Shown: positions 21,818 through 34,399 of the stretch, one piece after another
How positions within the stretch are numbered: the stretch's first letter is position 1
Layout of the letters: every line of letters starts with the position of its first letter
Translations under genes and position numbers: made by a program
Assembly (NCBI GenBank): GCA_914767885.1
Contig: CAJZBQ010000009.1
Location: 614,631 to 678,630 of the forward strand
Reading direction: 5' to 3'
DNA length: 64,000 nucleotides
DNA from: Blepharisma stoltei
Lineage: Eukaryota; Ciliophora; Heterotrichea; Heterotrichida; Blepharismidae
The notes under the pieces: model-generated
What the model was told of the DNA's origin: nothing
Database searches by the model: none
What the model saw: the letters and a program-made list of their open reading frames with translations, nothing else

Positions 21818-23783
21818 ATGAGTGGCATTTTAGAACTTAGTTTCTGTATCTTGGCTTGAATAACGAATGCCTGAGATGCTGTATTCTCAAAGATCTTAAA
21901 ATTTCCAAAGAGGTCATGAGCTATAAGTTTGTTTGCCGCATCTCCTATTGCTGCTTATTTTATGTATTCTAAACTAAAAAAAGTCTCTCAAAATCATCAA
22001 AGAAAAGAAGAATATATACCATACTGAGTTTTATATAATTTATTAAACAGAAAAAGTCTCTTTAATGACTTCAACTTATATCAAATAACTACCAGTGAAG
22101 AAGAGTCTGAGAATCTTAAAAGAGAGCTAAAAAATGATTTCGAAGTCATTTCTTCGCCCCCTATTCATATAAAAAAGCCAGGAAGTGAAGATATAGTCCA
22201 AGTAGAAAATAGAGAAGGATTTAAAATAAAAGAAGATAAATACCCAATCTTTATTTGCTGGGAAATTGCGAGGTCTGCGTTAAACTTTTTGGGTTTAATT
22301 GATGTAAAATTATGAGATAAATAAGTATTTTTGTAGATGATTAAGATATTAAAGTAAGATTATATAGGTAAAGCTATATAAAAGGATATAAGTTATTTGA
22401 AAACTGATATTTTACTCCCAAATAAGCCAGGAGTTATTATTCCATTTTATAAACATAATCAAGGATTCAGGAAAGAATCCAAAGAAGAGCAAGGTGTGTT
22501 GTGCATTGAGTCAAATTTAGATTCCAAGCATGAAATTATTACAGAAATAAAAAATTGGGCAAAAAATAAGAACCGTCCAGCAGAATTCATAAAACCTCTA
22601 GGACTGCCTAATATTGGAGATACTTGCTATATGAATGCTTTAATTCAAGCATTATCTATCATGCCGCAATTTGATTCAGTCCTTTCTTCGCTTAACTCAT
22701 CCTTATTTGCATCTCTTGCAGAAATTCTCACAGCATTGAAAGCGAGAAATAAAAATTTTGATTACAGAAAATATTTGACAGAATTTCAAAGCAAAATTAT
22801 TGAGAAATTTCATATGGTATCATTTATTTACTCCCCCCCCTCCGTGAGTGAGCAAACCCATTGAAAAATCGCTATTTTCTGCCCAAAAGCCCACCCTCCG
22901 TGAGTGAACAAAAATTTTTTAATACAAAAACTTTTATGGAAAAAAATTTTGATATATAAGTGATAATTAGCATAATGAAATATAGTGCTAATTCTGTTTA
23001 ATTTTAAACGAATTACTTTTTAAAACATAAATTCTATAATATTTGCTTTCCAATTTTTGCGAATTAGGATTTTTTTTAAATTTCGAAAAAAAATATTTTT
23101 TTATAAAATTTATATATAAATTTTTTTAAAAAAAAAAATTAATTAACCCTCCTTGAGTGAACCAAATTTTTTTGTTCACTCACGGAGGGGAGGGGAGTTA
23201 GTTTTTCGCCCATGCTCAGCATGATACTAAAGAGTTATTTAATGTTCTCATTGATGAAATAGTGTCAAATTTTGAAGAGCACCAAGATAAATTTACAATT
23301 TTCACCACAAAAAAGTTCTATTGCATAAAAGGCCATGATCCAGCAGAGAATAAGGAAAGTCAGTTATTTTTAGTAATTCCTGAAAATTCTCTTGAGGATA
23401 TTGATGCTCATGTAAGAAGGGATCATTATTTTAAGGACAAAAATCAAACTTGGTGTGATACTTGTGGGAATATGAGAGATACGGAATTAAAAGTTGAGAG
23501 CGTGAAATATCCTTTGAATCTAACTATTTATGTTCCTGGGAATGGAGTGATTCGGGAGCCAAATCATAAAATTACACTGGATAATGAAAAATATTATTTA
23601 TATGCAGTTATTTGTCATTCAGGAAGTAATTTATTTGGTCATTATTGGGCACATTTACTTATAGATGGCAAATGGATTGAATGCAATGACAGTATTGTTC
23701 GGGAAAAATCACCAGATTTATCAAGCTGTTATATGCTTTTTTATTCTAAAGAGTTAATTAAGCCTCACAATAAACTTTCATAA
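21818..23783 (+). CDS. USP-1: membrane-anchored ubiquitin-specific protease
   Basis: Removing IES 22313-22390, the MITE 22831-23200 and the 15-nt intron gives 501 codons. The N-terminus has two hydrophobic segments (about residues 3-20 and 35-50), so it is probably membrane-bound as USP30/Ubp16 types are. The catalytic domain has the Cys box GLPNIGDTCYMNALIQ, the QHDTKELF motif after the intron, a CxxC pair (CDTCG) of the zinc finger, and the His box FGHYWAHL with ECND. All three catalytic residues are present. First of a cluster of related USPs; the insertion sites differ from copy to copy but the intron position is the same. Confidence 0.85.
22313..22390. other. IES, 78 bp, in USP-1
   Basis: TA at 22311-22312 and 22389-22390. 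Contains TAA in frame. Excision joins GLIDVKL to SYLKTDILLPNK in frame. Confidence 0.65.
22831..23200 (+). mobile_element. MITE copy 2 (370 bp) inserted inside a 15-nt intron
   Basis: Same family as copy 1, with shorter C tracts and several changes (GTGAGTG for GTGAGCG). TA at 22829-22830 and 23199-23200. Its removal leaves GTATCATTTATTTAG (22817-22830 plus 23201), a perfect 15-nt intron at the position conserved in the other USPs of this cluster. Confidence 0.88.
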
Positions 23784-24289
23784 AATTTAGAGTTTTATTA
23801 ATATATAGAATTATATAGGAATCAAGATTGATAGAGCTGAAATCTGCCAGCCAAAATTTGAAACTTTTCTTATTAAATTTTGAATTAATATTGCGGCTTG
23901 TCTTTTGAGCAGAAATTTGGCTTTAGCGATTTAACTAAAATATTGGTCCGAGTTAAGGATAAATTCCCTAGATTAAGCTAGCAAAATTAAGCAATTATCC
24001 ATGATAATTTTGCTACGAATATATAAAATTATTTTAAAATATAAGTAGTTTTCTATAGAGACTTCAAGATTAATTCAATATAAACTTAAACTGAAATTGT
24101 AATTGTAATTGTAATTGTAATCTATATTGAAAATTAATAATTTTAGAAAAATTTACAACGGAAATTACAATACTAAAGCACCAAAAGTTGTTTCTATGTA
24201 CAAAGACAATAGTAAATTTAAGGATTATTTGTTTAAATAGTCAAGAGCAGATTTTAGATAATCCAATAAATTTGTAGATTTCAATAAAT
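23784..24289. repeat. Spacer with (TGTAAT)n microsatellite
   Basis: Noncoding, AT-rich. About five TGTAAT units lie at 24093-24121. Nothing else is recognisable. Confidence 0.5.
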
Positions 24290-25274
24290 ATGGGCATCAT
24301 CTCTCCTGTCTTTCGCGACAATGATTATGATTATCCAACCTCACAACGAAAAGGGATTCCAAACATTGGAAATACTTGCTATATGAATTCTGTCGTCCAA
24401 GTATTAGCAAGCACTCCTAATTTCTTATAATAAATTGGAAAAATTATTTCCTTCTTTGATGTACCAATTTCTAATCCACATAAATTCAATAAAACACCAA
24501 CACAGAAAAACTTGGCCATGGAAGAGATTTTACAATTTTTTTCCGAAAAATATAGCAAACTTAGAAAATACAACAAAACCTGAATTAGTTTCTTTAAAAA
24601 ATCTTATACAAGGCTTGAATATAAGCGACAGCTCATCAAACTTATCAGATTTGGTGGTTGATTTTAAAAATGAGATTTCCAAATCATACCCAATGGTAAT
24701 TTTAAAATAGTTTAGAGGTGCTCAAGAAAATGACGCAATAGAATTGCTAGTAATCATACTATCCATGCTAGATGAAAATGAAATGGTAAAAAACCCATTC
24801 AATATCATTTACAACAGAGTATTTAAATGTGAAAATAAACATAAATTTCTTAAAAAAGAAGAAACAAATTTAATCCTGATTCCAAAGGGAGCCGGCATTC
24901 AAGCACACCTGAAAAATGTTAAAAAAGAAGAAGAGTTCATAGGAGACAATAAGCTCTATTGTGAAGAATGCAAAGAAAATAAAGATATTATTCTTAAGAC
25001 AGAAAGAATTGTGTGCCCAAAGATCTTGATTCTTTATATTGCTAATGATGAGAATCACCAAAATAATACTAAATGTGTGAAAAAAGTTACATTTGGGGAG
25101 AATTTGTACTTGATGTATGCTGTTATATGCTATGACTCAACAATTCCGCATTTTTATGCATATGAAAGGATTGGAAAGAAATCTTGGTGCGAATATAATG
25201 ATAATTATACAAGTATATCAGATAGTTTTCCTGAGGAAAAAGCTTATCTTTTGTTCTATCGATTAAAAGATTAA
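24290..25274 (+). CDS. USP-2: ubiquitin-specific protease, short form
   Basis: Start at ATG 24290. The Cys box KGIPNIGNTCYMNSVVQVL comes first. Removing IES 24428-24563 and the 15-nt intron 24696-24710 gives 277 aa. After the intron the QENDAIELL motif, CEECKEN zinc-finger pair and a His box variant PHFYAYER with CEYND follow. No membrane segment. The His box departs from the usual GHYxA, so activity is less sure than for USP-1. Confidence 0.75.
24428..24563. other. IES, 136 bp, in USP-2
   Basis: TA at 24426-24427 and 24562-24563. Two stops follow directly in the unspliced frame; excision joins STPNFL to ENTTKPELVSLKN. The alternative frame through it is not USP-like. Confidence 0.55.
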
Positions 25275-25374
25275 AATTTTATAATATAACGATTTCTGAG
25301 TTAGCAAGTTTATTATTATAATTGCAATATTATTATATATAAGTTAAAATTTTATTTATAGTCAAATAATTTTC

Positions 25375-26330
25375 AGTCTTAGTCTATAAGTTGATATAAA
25401 TTTAGGCACAGCATCACTTTTACTTATAAAAAAGCATATAGGCAGATCATAATCAGGATCTTCTTCATCAACAAAAGAGTCATTATATTTGGTCCATCTT
25501 TTATCATCTGCATTTAAAGTAAAAGCAATATAATAATCATGCTTCCACTACCATAATAGCATATAACTACAAATAAGTCATACTCTTATATAAGTCTTTG
25601 GAACTCTCCCTTGATTTGAAGTATCCGCAGCATAAAACACCAAATATTCAGGAGGTCCAGGCTATAGCTATTATTTAGTGCTATCTGCATAATCGCACTA
25701 ACAAAATATTCATTCCAATTTTGGTTTCTTTTCTTTTATATTTTTTATGCATTTTTCTGAGTTCAGTTTGCTATTCTGAGGTATTATTAAAACTAACTGT
25801 TGATCTTCCTTTATCATCTTTCACAGATAAATAGATTAATTTATTGTATCAAGAAGAAACTTTGTTCTGCACATGTCTGAAAAAAATTCGTCAATTAAAA
25901 TATTGTAAAATTCTTTGCATTAAAGATAATTATTGTAATAAATTTAAATAGCTCAAGAAATTCGCTTTCTTACTATTTTTCATTTATATCTAAGGGATTT
26001 CAGTGTAGAAATTTAATTAGATAAATTCTTTGCAATCAATTAGAGCTATAGTTCTAAGCTATATACAATTTACCATTGGATATTTTTGCTTAAGCGTATT
26101 AATTAAGCCTTCAAGATAGTGCTTAAATCTCCTAGGATCCCATTGATAAAATGAGATTAAAAATTTTTGATAAGCATTTAAAAAAATTGCTGCTTGATTT
26201 TGATACGATGCCTACCAATTTTGGAATACATCCGAGAACTTGAATAGCTGAATTTAAATATCAATTTGAATAATTAATGATTCCAGCATAGTTTAATCTG
26301 CATATTTTCTCTTCTCTAATAATTTTGGGA
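25375..26330 (-). pseudogene. Decayed USP copy
   Basis: The minus strand matches USP-3 along its length (the His-box/C-terminal part at 25400-25560, the Cys-box region near 26215-26300), but with many stops and frame changes. No open frame longer than about 60 codons remains. It lies tail-side of USP-3, so it is probably a tandem duplicate of it. Confidence 0.65.
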
Positions 26331-26865
26331 TTCTCTGGGAGAGAGTGAAATATCATTATTATAGCTCGTAAATGATTATAATTCCCTATAGGAATATGCC
26401 CCTTATCACGAGAAGCATTTCTGCTTAGATATTAAGCATTATTGATAGATTTAGCAAAAAAAATGATTTTGTAGATCATTTTGACATTTCAAGCATCTGA
26501 AATGCTTTAACTTCTTAACGCAGGTAGAGCTATAAAGATAAGACGCTATATTATTTATTCTGCTAAAATAGTATTATAATAATTTTTTTTAATAGCTCAA
26601 GATTAGCATTTTAATCTTAACCAGAGCTCTTAATTTTATGGTATTTTATTTATATTTTCATTTAAAAAACAAATTTAAAAAAACTCTCCGTGAGCTCTGC
26701 TTTAACATATCCTTGTTTTCCTAAGATTTCAATGCTATCCCCAAGATTTCAACCCCCTATTAAATTATAAACCTTTTTAATATTATGAGCTTTGAGTAAT
26801 AAGAAAGTCTTTATAATATATTAGTATTATATATAAGCTTATATTTTATTTAATTTCAGTGCTTA

Positions 26866-27258
26866 CTCCCCCCCCCCCCTCCGTGAGCGAACAAAAAAAA
26901 TTTTGTTCGCTCACGGAGGGGGTTAATTTTTTTTTTTAAAAAAAAATTTATATATAAATTTTATAAAAAATATGTTTTCGAAATTTAAAAGAATCCTAAT
27001 TTGCAAAAATTGGGAAGCAAATATTAATTTAATTTGCAAAATTTATGTTTTAAAACGCAATTTGTTTAAAATTAAACAGAATTAGCTCTAGATTTCATTA
27101 TACTAATTATCACTTATATATCAAAATTTTTTTCCATTAAAATTTTTTCTATTAAAAAAATTTTTTGTTCACTCACGGAGGGTGGGTTTTTTGGTCAAAA
27201 AATGGCGATTTTTCTAATGGTTTTGTTCGCTCACGGAGGGGGGGGGGGGGGGAGTTTA
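26866..27258 (-). mobile_element. MITE copy 3 (393 bp), reverse orientation
   Basis: TA at 26864-26865 and 27257-27258. The hairpin end is on the left (26871-26925), opposite to copy 1; the interior is nearly identical to copy 1. It sits between the decayed USP and USP-3, outside any coding frame I can support. Confidence 0.88.
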
Positions 27259-27353
27259 GAGCTATTTTGATTAATTCTTTTAAATTTAGCCTATTCCAAA
27301 CTCAAGATAATTAAATTGATATATAGCATTCAATAGTTTTTTAAGTATAAATT

Positions 27354-28469
27354 TTAGCTTAATATTCTCTGCTTATAAAAAAGCATATAGGCGTGATCAT
27401 AATCAGGATCTTCTTCATCAACAAAAGCGTCATTATATTTAATCCATTTTGCAACAGCATTCAGGGTAAAAGCAATATAATGGCCAAAGCTTCCACTGCC
27501 ATAATAGCATATGACTCCAAACAAGTCATAGTCGTTTCCTTCAGCTCTTATATAGGTCTTTGGAACTCTCCCTTGATTTGAAGTATCTATAACATAAAAT
27601 ACCAAATATTCAGGCAGATTCAAGCTTTCTGTTATCATGCGAGTCTTAATTATTTCCCCACATTCATTACAAAATAATTCATCTTCAAATTTCTTTTCTT
27701 TTATATCTTGTATGCATTTTTCTGAGTCCAACTTGTTATTCGGAGGTATTATTAAAAACAACTGTTCCTCTTCCTTTTGCATCTTGTGACCTTTGCCACA
27801 GATAAATAGATTAACTTTTTTTATCAAGAAGAAATTGTGTTCCTCACATGTACCAAAAAATTCGTCAATTAAAATATTGTAAAGTTCTTTGCAATCATTT
27901 TGAGCCTTTATCTTAAACTAAATAAAAACTACGTCAGGATTTTTATTTCTAAGTCCATTAAGTAAGGCCTCTATCTGAGACTTACTAATACTAGAACGCT
28001 GATTTGATAAAACGAGGTTAATAATTTGAGATAAACATTTAAATATGTCGTCTTTTGATTTTGATATAAGATCCACAAATTTTGGAATGCACGCAAGTGT
28101 TTGAATAGTTGAGTTTAAGTAGCAGGTATTTCCATAATTAGGGATCCCAGCATTGTGAATAAATGCAATTTTTTCATTTCATCTTTTGGGATTGGAATGC
28201 TTACTAACTTCATAGCTAGGACTCCCAGAATTATTAATTGGGTTGCCTTGTGGGGATCTTTCTTCATTCAAATTAGGAGCGATAAGTTGGCCTTCTTGAT
28301 TCCGTCCTTCCTGAACAAAAGGTTGACTTTCTTCAGTTGTTGAATGATATCCGCTGCTATTGCTGCTTCGTTTTACATATCGTATCACTATAAGGATAAG
28401 TACTACGAGCACAAAGCAGAATACAAGCCCACCCCCAACAATCAGTATTATTTTGACTAAATCATCCAT
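27354..28469 (-). CDS. USP-3: single-pass membrane USP
   Basis: One 15-nt intron (27918-27932 on +) is removed to give 366 aa; one TGA after residue 96 is Trp. Residues 6-33 form a long hydrophobic helix followed by YVKR, a typical single membrane span, then a Ser/Asn/Gln-rich linker. The USP domain follows: PNYGNTCYLNS (Cys box), QNDCKELYN, two CxxC-like pairs (CGKGH, CNECGE), and FGHYIAFTL with KYNDAFV (His/Asn). All catalytic residues are kept. Topology would place the protease in the cytosol if the N-terminus is lumenal. Confidence 0.85.
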
Positions 28470-29640
28470 TTAAAATATAATTTAAAATATGCGTTTATTT
28501 AGAATTTATCTTGAATTATAAATTACCACATGAGGATTAAATTAGAGCTATAAATAAATGAATAGCTTGAAATGAATCTTGATTATTGCATTTTTCGGTA
28601 TATATAATGCACATAATTTAATAAAGTCAAACCAAAATTAGCAATTTACTTAAAGTATAAAAAGTTGACATTTATTAAGTTCAATTTTCTAATAAGCTTC
28701 ATTTAGTTGTAAATTAAATAATTATGGAATTTTTCGAAACAAATAACTATTGAATTTCTTATGTTTAAAAAAAATCAATTCTGTAGAATCTTAATTTTCA
28801 CTTTTAATTTTATCTTTAATCAATTTTTTAAATATGTCTAAGGTATAAAATTATTTGAACTTGCTCAAATGATTGATAAAAACTATAAATTATATTAGTT
28901 AGATTTATAAACGAAATTTTTACATTAAAATATGAAATCAGGCTCTATATAAATGGTTTTCAGAAAATATATTGCCTTATTTATGCTATTTTGAAAGAAA
29001 ATACTTAGAAGAGTAAATGATCTTGAAGAATTGCATTATCAATAAAACTAAATTTATAGAAATGGAAATCAATATTCAAAATAAATATGCCACATTTTCA
29101 AGTTTCCATCTAAGGTGCTTATTCTGGTTGATTGCGATTTTCCTATGATATCTTTATTGCTCACTCTCCCCATCTTTAGTTGAGCTGCCCGCTGCCACTC
29201 GATCAAGGATGGAGGGTAAAACAAATTCTTAAAAATAATTATATATGATTTTTGTTATAAAAAATTTTATGCACGAGCGACAAGAGATAGAACATGCAAT
29301 ATATTAGCAAATATGCTAGAAACTCTCATTGTACTTGCTTATAAGCAACTATACTGTAATATCTTTAATATCAGTAAAATATATAATAGATTTAGTTAAG
29401 CTAGGAAGTGAGTTTCATGGTTTTCCATATTGATAAATATATGATTAATTTTCACTTTTTAAATATCGTTCTTAGGAGTTAGAAGATATTTTATAGATTC
29501 TTGCATTTTATTTTAAACAACTTTCAAATTATTCAAAAATCTTTATAGAATGCTTAATTTCTTGCATTAAATTCAAAAGGAAACAACAATAGTATTAAAA
29601 ATGTTTATAGTTTGCTCAGCCAATATAAAAAAATAGGAAT
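28470..29640. other. Gene-free AT-rich stretch with a MITE-end remnant
   Basis: No coding signal. At 29160-29220 the sequence CTCTCCCCATC...TCGATCAAGGATGGAGGG resembles the ends of the element at 51548-52116 and may be a solo or internally deleted remnant. Confidence 0.4.
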
Positions 29641-30760
29641 TCCCAATTATGGAAATACCTACTATTAGGCAATGATGAATAGGATGAGAAGTAAAAATGG
29701 AATTTGAAAATTGCAAATAGATTTAAAAAGAATTGCTAGATTATATTCGATTTAAAGTAATAGCATTCATGGCTTGAAGCAATTTATTTTTCATAATTTT
29801 GAATTAATATAAACAAATCTCCTCAACTGATTGTAATATAGCCATGCCTATGATAAAATAGGATATCTCAGATGAATTAAATTGATCAGCGAAGGATAAA
29901 ATATTTGATGAGCTGTATTGTCAAGAATGTGACAGTCTAACTCCCCCCCCCCCTTTAAATTGAAAACAAAAAAATTTTGTTTCAATTTAAAGGGGGGTTA
30001 AGAAAATTTTTTTATAAAAAAATTTATATATAAAAATTTTTTTCAGAGATAAATTTTTTATAGAAAATAAATTATATAAATTTAAAGAGACAATAAATTG
30101 AGTAAATTATATTTAATAACATTATAATTTTATGACAATGCCTAGTCGGTAAGTTAGCAAGTTCTATTTTCTTTAAAAAATCGCTCTTTTAAAATTTAAG
30201 AATACTATTTTAGAAAGTTTTGAATTTTCACGTTAATTTTAATTTCATGAAAAAATTAATTCATAAATTTCTCAATCTCAAAGTGTAAACTTGCTGAAAT
30301 GGTATTCTTCTAACTCTCCCCATAACAATTGGACAAAATAGAGTTTAATTTCTAAATCTTATATGTTTGAAGCATATTAAATAGGGTATTAACGTATTTA
30401 CATATAAAATAATGATTTTTACCTATAAAATTTTCTATTATAATAAAATTTTTGTTTCAATTTAAAGGGGGGTAATTTCCCAAAAAAGTAGGAATTTTAC
30501 CTATATTTTGTTTCAATTTAAAGGGGGGGAGTAAGAAAATAATCTCTTCATGTAAATTCTGTTGAGTTTCCTTTTGGCTTGATATTCTATAAGCTGAATA
30601 GCAAATAAAATATGAGAAGAGCATCTTAAAAATTAGAAACTCTTTGAGGAGAATATTGCTATGCGAGCATTATCTGGCAATACGCGTGCTCAAGAAATTT
30701 GGTATAAATGCGATAATCCTTATTTGAAAACGAGAATTTTATTATAAAGCAGACTATCTT
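29640..30760 (+). pseudogene. Decayed USP carrying a TIR element
   Basis: The Cys box is still visible at 29636-29675 (GIPNYGNT) but the catalytic Cys codon is now TAC (Tyr) and is followed by TAG. The C-terminal part keeps DELYCQECDSL before the insertion and LRK...SVEF after it, with stops. It is closest to USP-6. The TIR element 29940-30533 is inserted between these two parts; excision leaves the frame SL-RK. Confidence 0.65.
29940..30533. mobile_element. TIR element, family 2 (ACTCCCCCC...TTTAAATTGAAAC), 594 bp
   Basis: TA at 29938-29939 and 30532-30533. The ends combine a C/G tract with TTTAAATTGAAAC. A hairpin of two end copies lies at the left (29950-29998) and further copies at about 30450-30475 and 30508-30530. 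The architecture parallels the 390-bp MITE with a different end sequence. No ORF. Confidence 0.8.
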
Positions 30761-30981
30761 TTTATTTTATTAAAAGCAATAGCAGCTGTATTTTAATTAT
30801 TTAATAAAATAATTTTTTAGATTGATTAAGACAAATAACTGCTATAATTAATTTTCAAACAAATAAGTGTTTATTTCTAATGATCATCTAATTATGATAA
30901 GTGCATTGCAAATGCTGTATATTATGTTTAAAGAGGATCAAATAATCAGTCACCATTTTATAGATTCTATAAATTTCACTC

Positions 30982-32091
30982 ATGGACTATATAAAAATGC
31001 AACAAGAAAGAGAGCAGAGGAGAAGTCAAAACTGCTGCAATAAATTTTTATTATGTCTCGCATACCTTATATCACGGTTGCGCATTTGCTGCAGATGGAC
31101 ATGCTATTGAGTAAAAAGATACTGCAGAGGGATATGTGATTTCATATTATGTCTAATATTTTGCAGGGTTAAGAAGCAGAAAGATTCCGATAGCGATGGC
31201 CAAATAGAAAACCCAAACTATTTCAGGGGAGAAAAAAGCTTAAATTACTTCCATAAAGATGAAAGCGTAAATAATTTTAGCAAAAAAGCAAATTACCCCA
31301 GAAAATTAGGAATCCCAAATTATGGAAACATTTGCTATTTGAACTCAGTTCTACAGGTTTTAGCAAGTACCCCAGAATTTTCCAATTGTTTAAGCCAAGA
31401 TTCCGAGATTTCAGGAACTTTATTGAAGATTGTCACCATGATAAATAATCGCTCAGAAACTAATTTTAAGCCAGATATTGATAGATTTTTAAAAATTATT
31501 TATCAAGAAGATCCAAAGGTATTTTCTATACAGTTTGTTTTAGGCAAGCAAAACGACAGTAAAGAAATATTCGCGATTATAATAGATGAATGCGCAGAAA
31601 TTAATAAAAATCTGAAAGATTTATTTTTTATTAGGCAAGATAAAACATTTATTTGCGAACGAAATCATCAAGAAAAAATAGTAGAGGAGAATCCATTTTT
31701 AGTAGTCCTGAGAAATTTCGACAAAGGTATTAGTAGCTTTATAGATTCTTTGGAACGGACAATCTATTTTAGAGATAGCAATAAAATATACTGCAATACC
31801 TGCGCAGAATTAAAGGATACTAGTATCACTACAGAGTATAATTTTCCGAAGATTTTAGTTTTTTATTTTGCTGGTGACACCCCAAAGAAAAGGAGAATTG
31901 AGGACTTTGAGTCAATTAAAGGTAAAAATTATGAGCTTTATGGAATGATTTGTTTTTATCCGTCCTATCGCCATTATGTAGCTTTTACATTAGATAGTGG
32001 AATATGGAGGAAGTATAACGATGAATCTGTGTCTGAGAAGGGGCCTGATTATAATTATGCTTATATGGCATTTTATAGGCTTTTAAAATAA
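30982..32091 (+). CDS. USP-4: ubiquitin-specific protease with Cys-rich hydrophobic N-terminus
   Basis: ATG at 30982 opens a frame with TGA=Trp: a charged start, then a cysteine-rich hydrophobic stretch (FLLCLAYLISRLRICC, CDFILCLIFC) that may be membrane-associated or palmitoylated. The USP domain begins with GIPNYGNICYLNS. A 15-nt intron (31519-31533) without a stop sits before LGKQNDSKE, at the shared position; total 364 aa. CNTC forms a zinc pair and YRHYVAFTLD with KYNDES the His/Asn box. The Cys box has Ile for the usual Thr before Cys. Confidence 0.8.
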
Positions 32092-32860
32092 ATTAGAAAA
32101 GATTTAATAAACGTTTTATCAGTGCAATAAATATTTAATAATTATTTTGAGCTGTCAATAATTATTAGGCAATTAAACTATAAGCATTAGCCTTTTGTTT
32201 TTTTCTTTATTTAAACAAAGTTCTTTGAGCTGATAAGGTTTATAAATTTTGTTCTAAAAAATTATTGGAACGAAAATTTTCCTTACAATTTAAAGGGCTG
32301 AGCAAATTATAATATTGGTTTTTGAGCGTAATAAGTTTATTTTTGCATTATTTTCATCAAAAAAGCTTTTAGCGCTTGAATATCTTATTCAGATACTGAA
32401 ATATTCCTGATTGAAAAGTCTAATCTCGACAGAAATTTATTTCAGAGAATTTTTAAGGGCAATTATCTGCAATCGAATTGCTAATATACAAATAAATAGT
32501 CACAAAAAATCAGTGGTGCTATGATCATACAAAGCTAGCGCGCAATAATGCATAAACTATCTTAAAATAGTGTATTTGTTTAACTGTTTTTGTCAATTTT
32601 AAAGCATTATTTTCACAATTTTTTGGTTTTCAGAGTTAAATGTTTAATCCTGGGCCACATTTAGTATAAAAAGTCTAGATTTTTAAATAGCTGATTAAAT
32701 TTTTTCCTTGCAGGCTATGCATTCAAAGGGTATCTGCATTTTTTAATGCAAAGCTGTCTAGAATCCTCAGATAAATATGATAACATCTTTATCGTTTTGA
32801 TAACTTTTGGCTGCATACACTAAATAATAAGCTTCCATTTTTAGGATTCTATAAATTTAT
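32092..32860. other. AT-rich spacer between USP-4 and USP-5
   Basis: About 770 bp in which I find no gene or repeat. Confidence 0.4.
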
Positions 32861-34196
32861 ATGGAATATATAAAGATGAAAGATGAAAGGGAAAGAAAAG
32901 AACAAGAAGCAAAATTTTTTTTCTAAGCTGAGCTTATGCATAAAATACCTTTTATCGCAAATATGCAAATGCTGCAGATATATATGAGATTCCCCTATAG
33001 AATGCTGCAGATATATATGAGATTCCCTTATAAAACGCGGCATATATATATATATAATTCCCTTATAAAATGCTATTTATGGATACTAGATTTCTTATCT
33101 CAACTATTTAGCACAAATTTTCCCATAAATAAAGGAAATCAAAGCTATTTTAGCATTCCCAGCAAAGACGGAATTCAAAACTATGGAAATACGTGCTACT
33201 TGAACTCAGTGCTACAAATTTTAGCAAGCACCCCAGAATTTTCTGATTGCTTAATTCCAGATTCGGATTTTTCCAAAACTCTATTATCCATCATGAGAAT
33301 GGTAAATAGAAACTCTCATGCCAATTTCAAGCCAAAAATTGATTTTCTATTAAAGTTAATTTATCGAGCTTATTCAAATGTATTTTCTATATAGTTTTAT
33401 CTCGGAAGGCAAAATGACAGTAAAGAACTGTTTGCAATTATCCTTGATAAGTGTGCAGAAAATAATGAAAATCTGAGGGAGTTATTTTTCATTAGAAATG
33501 AGAAAGTATTTAAATGTAAAAAAAATCATATAGAAGAAAGAGAAGAAGTAAATGCATTTCTAATAGTCCCTAAAAATTTTGATAAAGATCTTACTCACCT
33601 GATCTTGATTAGAAGACAAAGCCATTAGAAAAACATTGCTTTTTTAGAAATATTAACTCCTTAATTTATAGCAAAAATCTTACTTAATATTTTTGTTTCA
33701 TAAAATATCTTGGTATATAATTAATAATTGATTTCGACAAATATATTAAGTTTTAAGTTAAATTAAGATTTTTCTTTTCAATATAAAATTTATAAAAAGT
33801 TAAAACTTCTATTAGAGCAAAAAGGTTTAGGAAATTAGCAGCTTCATAAATAGCTTAGAGTAGGTAAGATCTTATGGGCTCAATCAGCTATATTGTGCTT
33901 CCTGCGAGGAATTAAAAGATTTTACCATTGATACAGTTTACAAGCTACCTAAGATTTTAGCCATTTATTTTGCCAATAGAAAACAAAAGGACAGATACAT
34001 TAATGACTCTGTGAATTTTAAAAGTAAAGAATATAGGCTTTATGGACTAATCTGTTTTTATCCATCTTATCGTCATTACGTAGCTTTTACATTAGATGAG
34101 AGAGGATGGTTCGAATATAATGATAAGTTTGCTCAATTGAAAATGCCTGATTACAATTATGCTTATATGGCTTTTTATAGGTTAAGAAGTAATTAA
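32861..34196 (+). pseudogene. USP-5: probably disrupted USP
   Basis: Homologous to USP-4 from its first codons (MEYIKM). A TAA follows the charged start, so translation might begin at ATG 32936; the next 40 residues are encoded by an imperfect repeat of about 33 bp (CTGCAGATATATATGAGATT). The Cys box NYGNTCYLNS is intact. A 15-nt intron (33380-33394) and a 244-bp IES (33594-33837) can be removed cleanly, but a TAG at 33861 remains in frame. The His box YRHYVAFTLDE is kept. Either recently inactivated or carrying a sequence error at the TAG. Confidence 0.65.
33594..33837. other. IES, 244 bp, in USP-5
   Basis: TA at 33592-33593 and 33836-33837. Excision joins NFDKDL to SSFINSLE, matching ISSFIDSLE of USP-4. 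The paralog lacks it, so it was gained after duplication. Confidence 0.75.
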
Positions 34197-34399
34197 TTTA
34201 AAAAAATTGAAGATTAATTAATTTTTTAATTTAATAGAACAAGAAATAATTTGACCTAAAACAACTTGTTAATTATATTTATTTCAAAAAAATATTTAAA
34301 ATAATTAATTAATCTTATCATAAAAACAAATGTGCATGTGAGAAATTAGGCTTATCCACTAGAATCACTATATTCAACCTACTTACTTTGGTCTTTATA

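Noticed and set aside
26866-27258. Reading the C/G-tract repeats as CRISPR repeats
   Set aside because: The repeats are inverted, few, TA-bounded, and in a ciliate genome; they are transposon ends.
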